64,000 nucleotides of DNA from Williamsia sp. (GTDB lineage: Bacteria; Bacteroidota; Bacteroidia; Chitinophagales; Chitinophagaceae): NCBI GenBank assembly GCA_015069695.1, contig JADCRZ010000002.1:1-64000 (forward strand), given 5' to 3'. The position numbers and the translations under genes are program-made. Below are positions 18,416 to 28,080 of this stretch, in pieces; position 1 is the stretch's first letter; every line of letters starts with the position of its first letter. Below the pieces are notes generated by a model. That model was given only the letters and a program-made list of their open reading frames with translations. It was not told the DNA's origin and did no database searches.

Positions 18416-18482
18416 AAAGGCCCTGTTCTGCCGGCACCCTGACCGGGGCTGTGCAGAGGGCGGGCTTGAAACTACCTGAAAC

Positions 18483-18521
18483 AAAGAGGGTGCCTCCTGC
18501 TTTGCAGGAGGCACCCTCTTT
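18483..18521. terminator. bidirectional terminator
   Basis: A perfect 18-bp stem (18483-18500 with 18504-18521) with a TTT loop and AAA/TTT ends, between the convergent lipoprotein and small membrane protein genes. It can act in both directions. Confidence 0.93.
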
Positions 18522-18538
18522 CATCATACTTGAACCGA

Positions 18539-18946
18539 TCAGTGGTTGTTGAACTTGTCTTTTAGCTGCTGCAGCGCATCGGGGGTGATCATTTCATCAT
18601 CCTGCTGCGACAGCGCGCCGGCAAGGATGCTCAGGGCCCCAATTGCCAGAAAGGTATTGCGGGCTTTTTTGTTTCTGGAAAAGCCAAACACCCAGGGCGC
18701 TGCTGCTGAAAATACGCCCATGGCTATATCAACAATACAATGTACTTTAAAAGGCATGATCTTCAGGGCGCCCCACTCTGCTTTTGTTGAGAAAGCAGAT
18801 ATAAACGAGCTGCTGCTGATGGCCCTGCACAGGCCTGCAGCTGTTTTTTCACTTTCAAATCCCATTATCTCCGGCGCAATTGAAATCAGCGGACCAACCG
18901 TGTAGTCGAGAACTCCATGCTGTTGTCTTGATATAGGCATTGCCAT
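18539..18946 (-). CDS. small membrane protein, SPW repeat-like
   Basis: The ATG at 18946 gives 135 residues. Two stretches, GVLDYTVGPLISIAPEIMGF and HCIVDIAMGVFSAAAPWVFG, look like tandem SPW-type repeats (a G-hydrophobic block followed by P-W/E and GF), each forming a membrane hairpin; a further hydrophobic segment (NTFLAIGALSILAGAL) precedes a charged cytoplasmic tail. No enzymatic residues stand out. Function unknown. A TTGTTAGT-N10-ACTAACAA inverted repeat sits upstream and may regulate it. Confidence 0.65.
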   Translation of the reverse strand: MAMPISRQQHGVLDYTVGPLISIAPEIMGFESEKTAAGLCRAISSSSFISAFSTKAEWGALKIMPFKVHCIVDIAMGVFSAAAPWVFGFSRNKKARNTFLAIGALSILAGALSQQDDEMITPDALQQLKDKFNNH

Positions 18947-19267
18947 AAAAATGATTTTAGTGTTTAACAAATAAAGCTTTGTTAGTTAAGGAGTATACTA
19001 ACAACAGGCCAACTACCTGCAGGAGAGAGAAACAGGCTGTTCCGCGCAAATAGCGGCCCGAGCAATGGCTTATATTAAAATGGCGGGTAATTCATGCTAC
19101 ATTCTATCTGTGCCTGCTCCACAGCGGCCAGGAAAACCCCCGGGGCCGGGGAAACTTTTTTTCTTTTTTATACCGCAAACAATACTGCTTCCGGGCAAAT
19201 AAAACAGGCGCTGCATAGTATGATTTTTGTACGCCTCTTTGTATTGTGAAAATAGATCGTGTTTACC
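18947..19267. other. 321-bp divergent intergenic region
   Basis: The gap contains an 8-bp inverted repeat TTGTTAGT/ACTAACAA (18979-18986 and 18997-19004), just upstream of the minus-strand gene, which could be a repressor site. I see no TAnnTTTG promoter that is well placed for either gene and no RNA gene. Confidence 0.4.
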
Positions 19268-19882
19268 ATGAAAACAAACCAGCCTGAGGACTTGATTCCC
19301 GAACACAAAGAGGGCGCCAAGACAAACACAGAAAGCGATGCGGAGTTCAAGAGCGAGACAGAAGCCAGCCGGTTTTACCAGATGGTAAGGGAGCGGCTGC
19401 TGGATGTAAACCACTGGAACAAATGGGCGGGTGAAGCCACAGCCCGGTTTCAGCTCAGAGACGCTGCCGGCAACAAAGTAAACCGGCTGGCGCAGCAGGG
19501 TGATTATTTTCAGATCGATATTCCCGGTCCGGACGGAGAAAAGGAAGACGACTGGGTCAGGATAGAAGCCATTGAAGAAGGGGAGGAAGGAGGCGGACAA
19601 ATGACAGCCATCCGGGTGCGCCCTGCTGAAAACCCGTTAAGCAGCAAAGGGGAAACGGCTCATTTCTTTGATGCAGCGGCTACTTCCACCTTTGTCGCAA
19701 AACGGGAAGGATGCAAGGTGATCGCCGGTGTGTACGGCAGAAACGAAAAGCCCAATACAGAAAGAGAAAACCTCGGTGATAAGATCCGCAATGCTGTTGT
19801 AGCACTTGGGGCCATGCTGGGCTTTTCCAAACTGCAATGGAAAAGCCTTGTTACCGGTTTGGTAAGCAAAGACCCGGCTTAG
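19268..19882 (+). CDS. hypothetical protein, acidic
   Basis: The ATG at 19268 gives 204 residues; a GTG three codons earlier is possible. There is no signal peptide, so the protein is probably cytoplasmic. It is charged, with a region at about 35-125 that reads like a small beta-sandwich (VRERLLDVNHWNKWAGEATARF then IPGPDG and WVRIEAIEE), and a C-terminal helix pair ending in LGFSKLQWKSL. I do not recognise a characterised family. The stop codon lies inside a strong hairpin. Confidence 0.7.
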   Translation: MKTNQPEDLIPEHKEGAKTNTESDAEFKSETEASRFYQMVRERLLDVNHWNKWAGEATARFQLRDAAGNKVNRLAQQGDYFQIDIPGPDGEKEDDWVRIEAIEEGEEGGGQMTAIRVRPAENPLSSKGETAHFFDAAATSTFVAKREGCKVIAGVYGRNEKPNTERENLGDKIRNAVVALGAMLGFSKLQWKSLVTGLVSKDPA

Positions 19883-19899
19883 CGGGCCGGGTCTTTGCT
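19865..19899. terminator. bidirectional terminator overlapping a stop codon
   Basis: A perfect 14-bp stem (19865-19878 with 19886-19899) and 7-base loop; the TAG of the plus-strand gene (19880-19882) is in the loop. The hairpin also faces the 3' end of the SusD gene. Confidence 0.85.
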
Positions 19900-19936
19900 G
19901 TAAGGCTTTATCAGCTGCAATGATCTTTTCTGTATG

Positions 19937-21466
19937 CTATTTGAACGCCGGATAACCCGTGTTCTGCACCAGCGATTTATTTACATCCCATGCTGATTGA
20001 GGAATCGGCAGCAGGATAGGACGCTGGTTGAGCCAGGGCTTGGTTTCTACCTGGATCTTCGCATAGTCGGCCCTGTTGGCCTTGATGAAATCCATAAAAC
20101 GTCCTCTCCGGTTCAGATCCGTAAAGGCGCCGGTAGGCTCCCAGGTAAATTCCATCCTTCTTTCATAAAAGATCGCATCCAGCACCTGGTCTTTGGTCAG
20201 GTCAAGCGGCTTGGCCGTCAATCCTGCACGGGCCCGTACAATATTTACCTGTTTCATGGCATCGCTCGAACGGCCGGTTTCGTTCAGCGCTTCTGCATAG
20301 TTCAGCAGCGCCTCCGAATACCGGATGATCGGTGCATTCTGCGGACTGCTGACCAGGTTGGGCTCGAACCAGTACTTGGTTACGATATAGCCTGTTTTGG
20401 TATAAGGATTGGGAAAGGTAAGCGGCATCACAAATGAGGTCATGTCCTGGTGCGGCTCACCCGGACCAATGATCACCCCCCAGTAACGGAGGTCCTTGAT
20501 CCTTCCGTTTGCGTCGCGTTCAAACGCATTGATCCAGGCGGTTTGCGGCACAAAATTGCTGTTTGCGCCCCGGCCGATATAGGTAGAAGGGGCACCACGC
20601 GGTGCAGAGCGTACATCCAGTCCGTTCCCCTCGCTGCCATCGTTCACAGAACTGTACTGGGTAGAGAAAACCATTTCCCGGTTGTTCTCATTGGTCTTGC
20701 GGAAAACGTCGCGGAAATTGGGCAGCAAACCATATACGTTCAGGCCCACCAGCTGCTCACTGGCCGTTACGGCCTCGGTATACTTCTGCTGCCACAGGTA
20801 GGTTCTTACCAGGAATGCCAGGGCGGCTCCCTTGGTGGCCCTGCCTACATCTGTACTGCTTTGCCAGGTGGCGGGCAACACGGAAACAGCTTCTGTTAAG
20901 TCGGCTTCTACCTGCTTCCAGACCTCCGGTGCAGTAGAACGGGGAATATCCAGTTTGGAAGAAGCGTTCAGTTCGGTGGTGATCAGCGACACACCGCCGA
21001 AGTAACTCACCAGTTTATAATAATACAAGGCCCGCAGAAATTTTGCCTGGGCCAGGATAACCGCTTTGGTCTGCTGAGCCAGGTTGGTCATTTGTCCTAC
21101 CCGCGTGATCACAAAATTGGTCCGGCTCACGCCCTGGTACAAGGCCGAATACATTTGCCCGATGTAGAGATTGTCAGCCGGCAGGCTCAGCATCTCCAGC
21201 TGTACACGGGGTGTATTCTGATCCTGTTCGTACAGGTCGCCGCTCATGGTCCAGTCGAGGTTGGCGGCATCTACCACGTTGCCGTAGGTAGATTCGGATT
21301 GAAGCTGGGCATAGGCGCCGATCAGGGCTGATTGGGCATCAGATTCGGTGCGGAAAAAATTGGCGTTCGTCAGTACATCCGTTGGGGTCTGCTCCAGGAA
21401 CTTGTCGGAGCAGGACGCCAGTATGCAGAGGACAAGGAAAAAGACAGATCTGGCAAAGAGTTTCAT
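19937..21466 (-). CDS. SusD/RagB family outer-membrane glycan-binding lipoprotein
   Basis: The ATG at 21466 gives 509 residues with a strong lipoprotein signal (LASC, Cys at about 19). SusD hallmarks include FLEQTPTDVLTNANFF, the TPR-like ALYYYKLVSYFGGVSLIT region, RYSEALLNYAEALNETG and the C-terminal ERRMEFTWEPTGAFTDLNRRGRF block. The protein caps the SusC barrel and delivers oligosaccharide at the cell surface. It is encoded 19 bp after SusC on the same strand and surely co-transcribed. The ligand cannot be told from sequence. Confidence 0.95.
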   Translation of the reverse strand: MKLFARSVFFLVLCILASCSDKFLEQTPTDVLTNANFFRTESDAQSALIGAYAQLQSESTYGNVVDAANLDWTMSGDLYEQDQNTPRVQLEMLSLPADNLYIGQMYSALYQGVSRTNFVITRVGQMTNLAQQTKAVILAQAKFLRALYYYKLVSYFGGVSLITTELNASSKLDIPRSTAPEVWKQVEADLTEAVSVLPATWQSSTDVGRATKGAALAFLVRTYLWQQKYTEAVTASEQLVGLNVYGLLPNFRDVFRKTNENNREMVFSTQYSSVNDGSEGNGLDVRSAPRGAPSTYIGRGANSNFVPQTAWINAFERDANGRIKDLRYWGVIIGPGEPHQDMTSFVMPLTFPNPYTKTGYIVTKYWFEPNLVSSPQNAPIIRYSEALLNYAEALNETGRSSDAMKQVNIVRARAGLTAKPLDLTKDQVLDAIFYERRMEFTWEPTGAFTDLNRRGRFMDFIKANRADYAKIQVETKPWLNQRPILLPIPQSAWDVNKSLVQNTGYPAFK

Positions 21467-21485
21467 ATAAATCATATTAAGCAGA

Positions 21486-24400
21486 TTAGAAATTGATGTT
21501 TAAGCCTCCCATGATGGTACGCGGTTGCGGGTAAACGCCCGTGTCGATACCGGCATTCAGCGGGTTGGCGCTGCCTACTTCCGGATCAAAACCGGAGTAA
21601 CCGGTAAACGTAAGCAGGTTCACGGCAGTTGCGTAGATGCGCAGGCTTTTAAATGCATTGGCGGTCACGCGGCGGATCATACCCGCAGGTACATTGTACC
21701 CGAGCGATACGTTGCGGATGCGCATGTAGTCGCCCTTCTCCACAAAAAAAGAAGAAGCGCTGGAGTAGTTGCCATTGGCATCGGTGTACTTCAAGCCAGG
21801 CTGGTCGTTCACGCCGCTTCCGGGAGTCCAATGGTTCAGGATGTCTTTTACACCGTTGATAAGTCCGTTCCCGTTGAAGTACTTCAATTGATAGTTGGAA
21901 ACTTTGTTGGCATAAAAGATGTCAACACCGGCAATTCCCTGCAGCAGCACATTCAGATCAAATCCCTTGTAAGCAAGATCCAGGTTCAAACCATAGGTGA
22001 AACTGGGCCAGGGCTTGCCCAGCTTTACTTTGTCGGCATCTGTAAGCGCACCATCTCCGTTTACGTCCCTGAATTTAAAATCACCGGCAATGGCATTGGG
22101 TTGCAGGGTTTTGTTTACGGCTGCATTGGTTTGGTATACGCCATCTACCACGTAACCCCTGTAATAACCGATGGGTTCTCCTACCTTGGTGTAGGTCATT
22201 GTTAAACTTGAACCGGGCAGGGTAGGACCAACAATGGGCTGACCCACACCCAGGCTGATGACTTTATTCTGCAGCGTGGCTACATTGGCGCTCACATTAA
22301 AACGAAAGTCTTTGAAAGTGTTCCGGTACCCGAGCAGGATTTCCATGCCCTGGTTGCGGACCTTGCCCCCGTTCACCGTGGGCGCATTCTGGAAACCGGC
22401 TTCCTGCGATACAGGCAGACTGATCAGCATGCCGATGGTGTTCTTGATATAGTAGTCGGCCGTGAGGTAAATTTTATCGTCCAGGAACGATGCATCAATG
22501 CCCAGGTCTTGCTGCTCGGTCGTTTCCCATTTCAGATCGGGATTGCCGGGCCGCACCATGGTGGAACCGATCACGATGCTTTGATCGCCGGTGCCCAGTG
22601 TATAGTTGTCGCCTGATGTGCCGCTCCGGATCGTGCTCAGGTAGCCAAAGGCAAGAATGGCATCATTGCCCACCCGGCCCCAGCTGCCCCGGATCTTTAT
22701 GTCGCTGATCGCATTGCTCAGGGAGCTCATAAAAGGCTCCTGCGACAGGCGCCAGCCGGCTGATACGGCCGGGAAATAACCCCATTTATTATTGGGGCCG
22801 AAATTGGAGGAGCCATCCCGGCGCAAGCTGGCTGAAACCAGGTACTTGTCGCTAAATGAATAATCGAGACGGCCGAAATAAGATGCCAGGGTAGACTTGG
22901 CATTGGAGCCGGAGGTGCTGCGCAGGCTTACATCGCTGGCATTGATCACCTGCAGCGCTTCATTCAGGTAGCCATTGCCTGTAGCGGACAGATAATTGGT
23001 GGCATATTTTTGCGCTGTTTGTCCGGCCACGGCACCTACAAAATGATTGCCGAACCTTTTGGCGTAGGAAAGGGTATTTTCGATCAGCCAGTTAAACTGG
23101 TTGTTGTATCCTTCCACCAGGGTGGCGCGGGGATGGATATAAAATCCTCTCTGCACAGCGCCTTCCCAGGAGGATGTCCGGTTGAAGTTGGCATCAATGC
23201 CCAGGCTGCTCCTGAATTTCAATCCGCTTATGATATTATACTCGCCAAACACATTGCCGTATGCGCGGATATTGTTTAGCTGGTTGTTGATGGTCTTGGC
23301 ACGGAGGATGGGATTGTCGCCATCTTTGGTATAGTAAACCCCATCGCCAAAGAAAGCAGAGTCCTTGTTCAGGGTAGGAAAGAACTGCTGGGCTAAATTA
23401 AAGATACCACCCTGCATGGCATCGCTGTTTTGTCCCTTTGATTGGGTGATGGCAACAGCCAGCGATCCGCCGAAGTTGAGCTTGTCGCTTGCTTTCAGGT
23501 CAACAGTGGCCCGGCCGGTATAGCGCTTGTACGAGGTTTCGATCATGGTGCCGTCCTGTGCGTTGTAGCCGAGTGAGAGGCGGGCTTTGAGGTTCTGGGT
23601 GCCGCCGGCAACACTCAGATCGTAATTCTGCAAGGGGGCATTTCTAAAAATCAGGTCGATCATATTGGTACCCTCTCCAAACTGCTTGGGATTGGCCCAT
23701 TGCGGGTTGGGTGTTAAACCGGAGTTGACGTACAGTTCGTTCGCCATCGTGGCAAATTCCTGTGCGTTCAGGAAAGCAGGTTTTCTCCACAACTGTGCAA
23801 CGCCTGCATAGGTGTTCAGATTGACCGTTGCCTGGCCTTCCCGGCCCCGTTTGGTGGTAACCAGGATTACGCCGTTGGCAGCGCGCGAACCATAGATGGC
23901 TGCAGCGGCCGCATCTTTCAGGACTTCAATAGATTCGATGTCGTTCGGATTCACGATCGACAAGGGGTCTACTCCATATGAGCTGCCCGGGACTGCAATG
24001 CCGTTGCTTCCTGCTGAGTTGTTTCCCAGTGCATTGTTGGTGGCAGATGTGCTGTTGGTTCCCATGGGTACACCGTCAATAACATACAAGGGCTGGTTGC
24101 CGCCTGTAGTGCCCACACCCCGGATGCGTACGGAGCTGGCAGCGCCCGGCGCACCGCTTGTTTGAGAGATATAAACACCCGGCACCTTGCCTTCAATGGC
24201 CGACGTAAAACTGTTGGTAGGTACTTTTTGAATTTCGTTGGCATTGACGGAGGAGATGGCGCCCGTAAGATCTTTCTTGCGTTTGGTGCCATAGCCAATA
24301 ACGACTACCTGGTTCAATCCGGCGCTGGTTTCTTCCAGGCTGATGGTGATATTGGTTTGCCGGCCTACATTGATGCTGCGCGTTTCAAACCCGACACTGG

Positions 24401-24692
24401 AAACTTCCAGCACAACATTTTGCGCATCGGCTACTGTAAGCGCAAAGCTTCCATCGCTGCCGGTGGTTGTGCCGTTCTTGCTGCCGGCCACTACCACGGA
24501 AGCGCCTTGCACAGGAGAGCCCGCCTTGTCTGTAACCCGTCCCTTGATCTCACCCGGAGGAGCAGCGGCATAGCTGGGAGAATAGGATCCCAAGCTGGCT
24601 ATCAACAGGAACAAAGCCGTTAGCTTGACCAGAAAAGACCCGGCGAGCCTGCGCGGTCGCCTTAACAAGACACACGTAAATCTTAAATGCAT
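21486..24692 (-). CDS. SusC/RagA family TonB-linked outer-membrane transporter
   Basis: I place the start at the ATG at 24692, which begins the signal sequence (MHLRFTCVLLRR... then a hydrophobic core ending near AAA); the frame is open much further but that part is not signal-like. The 1068-residue protein has an N-terminal carboxypeptidase D regulatory-like domain (about 48-120), the SusC linker VVVIGYGTKRKKDLTG, a TonB plug with VRIRGVG and PLYVIDGVPM, and a 22-strand barrel ending in MGGLNINF. No STN domain is present, so it is not expected to signal to an anti-sigma factor. With SusD it imports oligosaccharides. Confidence 0.95.
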   Translation of the reverse strand: MHLRFTCVLLRRPRRLAGSFLVKLTALFLLIASLGSYSPSYAAAPPGEIKGRVTDKAGSPVQGASVVVAGSKNGTTTGSDGSFALTVADAQNVVLEVSSVGFETRSINVGRQTNITISLEETSAGLNQVVVIGYGTKRKKDLTGAISSVNANEIQKVPTNSFTSAIEGKVPGVYISQTSGAPGAASSVRIRGVGTTGGNQPLYVIDGVPMGTNSTSATNNALGNNSAGSNGIAVPGSSYGVDPLSIVNPNDIESIEVLKDAAAAAIYGSRAANGVILVTTKRGREGQATVNLNTYAGVAQLWRKPAFLNAQEFATMANELYVNSGLTPNPQWANPKQFGEGTNMIDLIFRNAPLQNYDLSVAGGTQNLKARLSLGYNAQDGTMIETSYKRYTGRATVDLKASDKLNFGGSLAVAITQSKGQNSDAMQGGIFNLAQQFFPTLNKDSAFFGDGVYYTKDGDNPILRAKTINNQLNNIRAYGNVFGEYNIISGLKFRSSLGIDANFNRTSSWEGAVQRGFYIHPRATLVEGYNNQFNWLIENTLSYAKRFGNHFVGAVAGQTAQKYATNYLSATGNGYLNEALQVINASDVSLRSTSGSNAKSTLASYFGRLDYSFSDKYLVSASLRRDGSSNFGPNNKWGYFPAVSAGWRLSQEPFMSSLSNAISDIKIRGSWGRVGNDAILAFGYLSTIRSGTSGDNYTLGTGDQSIVIGSTMVRPGNPDLKWETTEQQDLGIDASFLDDKIYLTADYYIKNTIGMLISLPVSQEAGFQNAPTVNGGKVRNQGMEILLGYRNTFKDFRFNVSANVATLQNKVISLGVGQPIVGPTLPGSSLTMTYTKVGEPIGYYRGYVVDGVYQTNAAVNKTLQPNAIAGDFKFRDVNGDGALTDADKVKLGKPWPSFTYGLNLDLAYKGFDLNVLLQGIAGVDIFYANKVSNYQLKYFNGNGLINGVKDILNHWTPGSGVNDQPGLKYTDANGNYSSASSFFVEKGDYMRIRNVSLGYNVPAGMIRRVTANAFKSLRIYATAVNLLTFTGYSGFDPEVGSANPLNAGIDTGVYPQPRTIMGGLNINF

Positions 24693-24805
24693 ATTTTGAA
24701 TTTTGGTTTGGTGCTGTAACAATCGGCTGCTGACTTCTTGTGACGGGAACCAGCGATGTGTATGAAAAAATTGGACAACAAGACAAGCAGTTAATGAGGA
24801 GTCGC

Positions 24806-24813
24806 CAAATGTA
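24806..24813 (-). promoter_or_regulatory. possible -7 element of the susC-susD operon
   Basis: TACATTTG on the minus strand fits TAnnTTTG and lies about 115 bases before the SusC ATG, leaving a leader of roughly 105 bases. The -33 position shows a T-rich stretch but no TTTG, so the promoter is weak by consensus or needs an activator. Confidence 0.4.
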
Positions 24814-24914
24814 GGAAAAGCTGCTTTAAAAATCGGAAGCGACAGAAATAGCCGGAAAAAAAAAGAGCAAACAATGGAGGGTCCTTTTTGTTTACGACGG
24901 CATAACATCACGGC

Positions 24915-26219
24915 ATGAAAACAGATGAAGGATTAAGAAGACAGATCGGCTTGGGAGGGCTTACGGCAAATATCCTGAATACGGTGATCGGCGCAGGCAT
25001 CTTTGTATTGCCGGCGGTGGTGAGCAAAGACCTGGGAGCGGCCGGACTGCTGGCCTACCTGTTCTGCGGATTTTTGATGACCATGATCTTGTTGTGCTTC
25101 GCCGAAGTGGGGAGCAGGGTAACCGTTACGGGCGGTGCCTATGCGTATATAGAAGCGGCATTTGGGAAATACGCCGGCTTTATTACGACCAACCTGTTTA
25201 TCATCGGTGCTTCGCTGATGGCAACCGCGGCCGTTGCCAATGCCGTGGCTGATACCCTGGCGTATCCTTTTCCGCTGTTTGCTGACAAGGGGGTGAGAGC
25301 TGTTTTCTTTGTGCTGCTTTTTGCCGGGCTCACCATCATCAACGTCCGGGGTGTAACGCATGGTGTAAACCTGGTAAAAGCCACGACCCTGGCCAAGCTG
25401 GCCCCCCTGCTGCTCTTTATCTGCTGGGGTGCCATGCATATAGAAGGAAGAAGTCTTTCCTGGCAGGAAGCACCCGGCTGGGAAAGTTTTGGCAAGGTAT
25501 CGCTGCTGCTGTTCTTTGCCTTTCAGGGGGCGGAAAACAGCCTGAGCGTAAGCGGAGAAGTAAAAAATCCGCAAAAGACCATTCCGTACAGCATCCTGCT
25601 GAGCACGGCTTGTGTGCTGGTTATATACATCGCCGTGCAGCTGGTGGCACAGGGCGTGCTGGGCAATTCGCTAGCAGATTTCAAGGGAGCGCCGCTGGCG
25701 GAAGCTGCCAGGAAGATCATGGGACCAATTGGCAAGCCACTGATGCTGACCGGTGCGGCCGTTTCCATGTTTGGGTACCTGAGCAGTGATGTCCTCAACA
25801 TGCCACGGGTGATTTTCCGTTCCGCCAAAGACAGGGTGATCCCGGTTGAGGCGCTGGCAAGGGTTCATCCCCGGTTTGCGACACCTCATGTGTCTGTTAT
25901 TGTATTTACTGCCCTGGGCTGTTTTCTTTCGATTGCCGGTGGGTTCAGGCAGCTCGCTGTTTTGTCGACCGCATCGGTTTTGCTGATCTACCTGGGTGTG
26001 GCCCTGGCGTTTATCAAACTGCGCAGGAGACCGGATGCTGCTGCCTCTTTCAAATTACCAGGCGGCTATGCTGTGCCACTGATCTCTATCCTGATCATTG
26101 GCTGGTTTCTCACCAACCTGGCAAAGCGGGAATGGATCGGTATGCTGATCTTTCTTGCCGTGCTAAGCGGTGTGTATTTTATCATGCAGTTTTTTCCCAA
26201 GGGCAGAAAGCCCCGGTAA
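24915..26219 (+). CDS. APC family amino acid permease
   Basis: This 434-residue inner-membrane protein has about 12 hydrophobic helices and starts with the APC signature NTVIGAGIFVLPAVV in helix 1, the unwound G-rich substrate site of the LeuT fold. The block FFAFQGAENSLSVSGEVKNPQKTIP is the conserved helix 6 and following loop. It should exchange or take up amino acids or polyamines by proton coupling; the substrate is not readable. It is divergent from SusC with 222 bp between starts, so it is not clearly part of the glycan system. Translation probably starts at the ATG at 24915, immediately before the IGLGGLTANIL helix. Confidence 0.9.
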   Translation: MKTDEGLRRQIGLGGLTANILNTVIGAGIFVLPAVVSKDLGAAGLLAYLFCGFLMTMILLCFAEVGSRVTVTGGAYAYIEAAFGKYAGFITTNLFIIGASLMATAAVANAVADTLAYPFPLFADKGVRAVFFVLLFAGLTIINVRGVTHGVNLVKATTLAKLAPLLLFICWGAMHIEGRSLSWQEAPGWESFGKVSLLLFFAFQGAENSLSVSGEVKNPQKTIPYSILLSTACVLVIYIAVQLVAQGVLGNSLADFKGAPLAEAARKIMGPIGKPLMLTGAAVSMFGYLSSDVLNMPRVIFRSAKDRVIPVEALARVHPRFATPHVSVIVFTALGCFLSIAGGFRQLAVLSTASVLLIYLGVALAFIKLRRRPDAAASFKLPGGYAVPLISILIIGWFLTNLAKREWIGMLIFLAVLSGVYFIMQFFPKGRKPR

Positions 26220-26271
26220 GCAAGGTTGCCACTCTATTGTGTAGCGGGTTTTGTACATTGTATCCGCTTTG

Positions 26272-26314
26272 CCCGGGATGAAGGTGCGGCAAATTAACCT
26301 GACTCCATCCCGGG
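26272..26314 (+). other. hairpin before the PL11-like gene
   Basis: CCCGGGATG (26272-26280) pairs with CATCCCGGG (26306-26314) around a 25-base loop. It lies between the permease stop and the next start and could be a weak terminator or a leader structure; there is no T-tract. Confidence 0.4.
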
Positions 26315-26342
26315 TACTGTAAGGCGATAAATGTACAACCAC

Positions 26343-28064
26343 ATGAAACCATTTTTCCTGCTGCTTGCTCTTCTCACAACCCTTGCTGCCGCCGCTTCTC
26401 CGGGTCCTACGCCCAAAGGAATCATTGTGCCTGCTTCAGATTTCCTGGAAGAAATTCCCAAAGGCAATATCATCACCGACGCCGGTACCCTGCAAACAAA
26501 ATGGCTGTTCAACAACACGGGACTGGTGCTTAACTCGGCCACCAATCTGATGACGCAGATCAGCGTGCCGGAAGATGGTTTGTACTATCTTTTTGTAAGA
26601 AGCCAGGGAAAAGGCGGAAGTTCCTTTAAGGTGGCTGTGAACGATAAAGTAACTGATTCCATTTTCGGAAGACAAGCTATCAGCTGGAAGAGGGGCGGGG
26701 CCTTCAGTTTGAAGAAAGGCGCTGCAAATGTCAAAGTAACACGTATTAATCCGGGTGCCGTATTTGATGTATTGGTGCTTTCAAAAAATCCTTCCCTGCA
26801 AGAAGATGAGATCATTCCTTACCAGCTAGATCCCGAAGTACAGCTCCTGCGGGAATACAAAATACCGCTTTCAAATGCGGTTAAGTTTGGTGATGTGGAT
26901 GGCGATGGCGCAACCGACTTCCTGGTGCTGGAACCTGATTTCTCCGCCCATGTGTACAACAACAACGGCCGCGAGCTCTGGCAATGGAAAGCGCCGGAAG
27001 CCTATACAAAGGAGCGCGCAGAGTTTGAAGCGCCCGGCGTACTCTGGGATTTTGACCACGACGGCAAAGCAGAAGTGGTGCACTGGCGCATGATAGATGG
27101 AAAAGAATGGCTTGTAATGGCCGATGGCTTAACGGGTGCAATCAAGCTGCAAACAGAATGGCCCACCAGGCCGCTGCCACACGTGTACAACAATTTCAGG
27201 CTGGCCGTGGCCAAGCTCACCAGGGACGAACCCAATGAGCTGGCTGTGTTTACAGACATGGGAGACACCATCCGGGTAAACGCCTATACCTCCACGCTCA
27301 AACCCCTCTGGCAGCATACCGAATACAGAAAAAAAGACAACCTGGGGCATTATATCTATCCCGTCGATTTAAACGGCGACGGAATAGATGAAGTGCTGGT
27401 CGGTTCCCTCCTGCTGGATGCAACGGGAAATGAAATCTGGAACCGCTTCGACCTGCTGCCCGACAATCATGACCATGCTGACAGCTATAAATTCGCAGAT
27501 GTAAATGGCGATGGCAAGCTGGACATTGTAACCGCCAACAGCGAAGCCGGCATCTTTGTGTATGAGGCCATGACCGGAAAGATCATCTGGCAAAACGTAG
27601 CCGAACACAGCCAGCAGATACAGGTGGGAAATTTTCTAAGAGGCCCCGGCGCTCCGCAAGTGGTGGTGGGTGGAAGAACCTATGGAAACCGCCAGGCAGG
27701 TGAACCCTATTTATCAAGCCAGCTCTACTGGTTCGACAGCCACGGAAACAAACTCCTGAAATGGCCCGGCAATCCCATCAACGGCAACCCTGATTTTGTA
27801 AAAGGCAACTGGCAGGGCGACGGCTACAACTACCTCTTCTGGTACAAATTCAAACTCGACGAAACCGGCCGGGGCCGCCTCTTTTTTCCCGACCCGGTTT
27901 TTCACCTGTTCGACTTCCAGGGCAAGGGCGCAGAAGAAGTTGTTACCTTAAACCGGGGCCTGCTGCGCGTATACGGCTGCAAAACCGCTTATCACTCCGG
28001 CAAAGATGCAAAGAAGAACCTGCTGTATCTGAAGAATGTAGTGGTGAACCACACGCATTACTGA
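26343..28064 (+). CDS. FG-GAP beta-propeller protein, PL11 rhamnogalacturonan lyase-like
   Basis: The ATG at 26343 places a cleavable signal peptide first (MKPFFLLLALLTTLAAAA), giving 573 residues. Residues about 25-165 form a beta-sandwich like a carbohydrate-binding module. After that come calcium loops arranged as propeller blades: FGDVDGDGATDF, WDFDHDGKAEVVHWR, VDLNGDGIDEVLVG, ADVNGDGKLDIV. This order resembles the eight-bladed propeller of PL11 rhamnogalacturonan lyases, where calcium helps beta-elimination, but I cannot confirm the catalytic residues. A neighbouring convergent sulfatase is consistent with a role on acidic polysaccharide. A non-catalytic glycan-binding propeller is the main alternative. 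Confidence 0.65.
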   Translation: MKPFFLLLALLTTLAAAASPGPTPKGIIVPASDFLEEIPKGNIITDAGTLQTKWLFNNTGLVLNSATNLMTQISVPEDGLYYLFVRSQGKGGSSFKVAVNDKVTDSIFGRQAISWKRGGAFSLKKGAANVKVTRINPGAVFDVLVLSKNPSLQEDEIIPYQLDPEVQLLREYKIPLSNAVKFGDVDGDGATDFLVLEPDFSAHVYNNNGRELWQWKAPEAYTKERAEFEAPGVLWDFDHDGKAEVVHWRMIDGKEWLVMADGLTGAIKLQTEWPTRPLPHVYNNFRLAVAKLTRDEPNELAVFTDMGDTIRVNAYTSTLKPLWQHTEYRKKDNLGHYIYPVDLNGDGIDEVLVGSLLLDATGNEIWNRFDLLPDNHDHADSYKFADVNGDGKLDIVTANSEAGIFVYEAMTGKIIWQNVAEHSQQIQVGNFLRGPGAPQVVVGGRTYGNRQAGEPYLSSQLYWFDSHGNKLLKWPGNPINGNPDFVKGNWQGDGYNYLFWYKFKLDETGRGRLFFPDPVFHLFDFQGKGAEEVVTLNRGLLRVYGCKTAYHSGKDAKKNLLYLKNVVVNHTHY

Positions 28065-28080
28065 TGATAACACGCAGGAT

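Noticed and set aside
24693-24911. Longer N-terminus of the SusC protein
   Set aside because: The extra 73 residues are not a signal sequence; the ATG at 24692 is followed directly by one.
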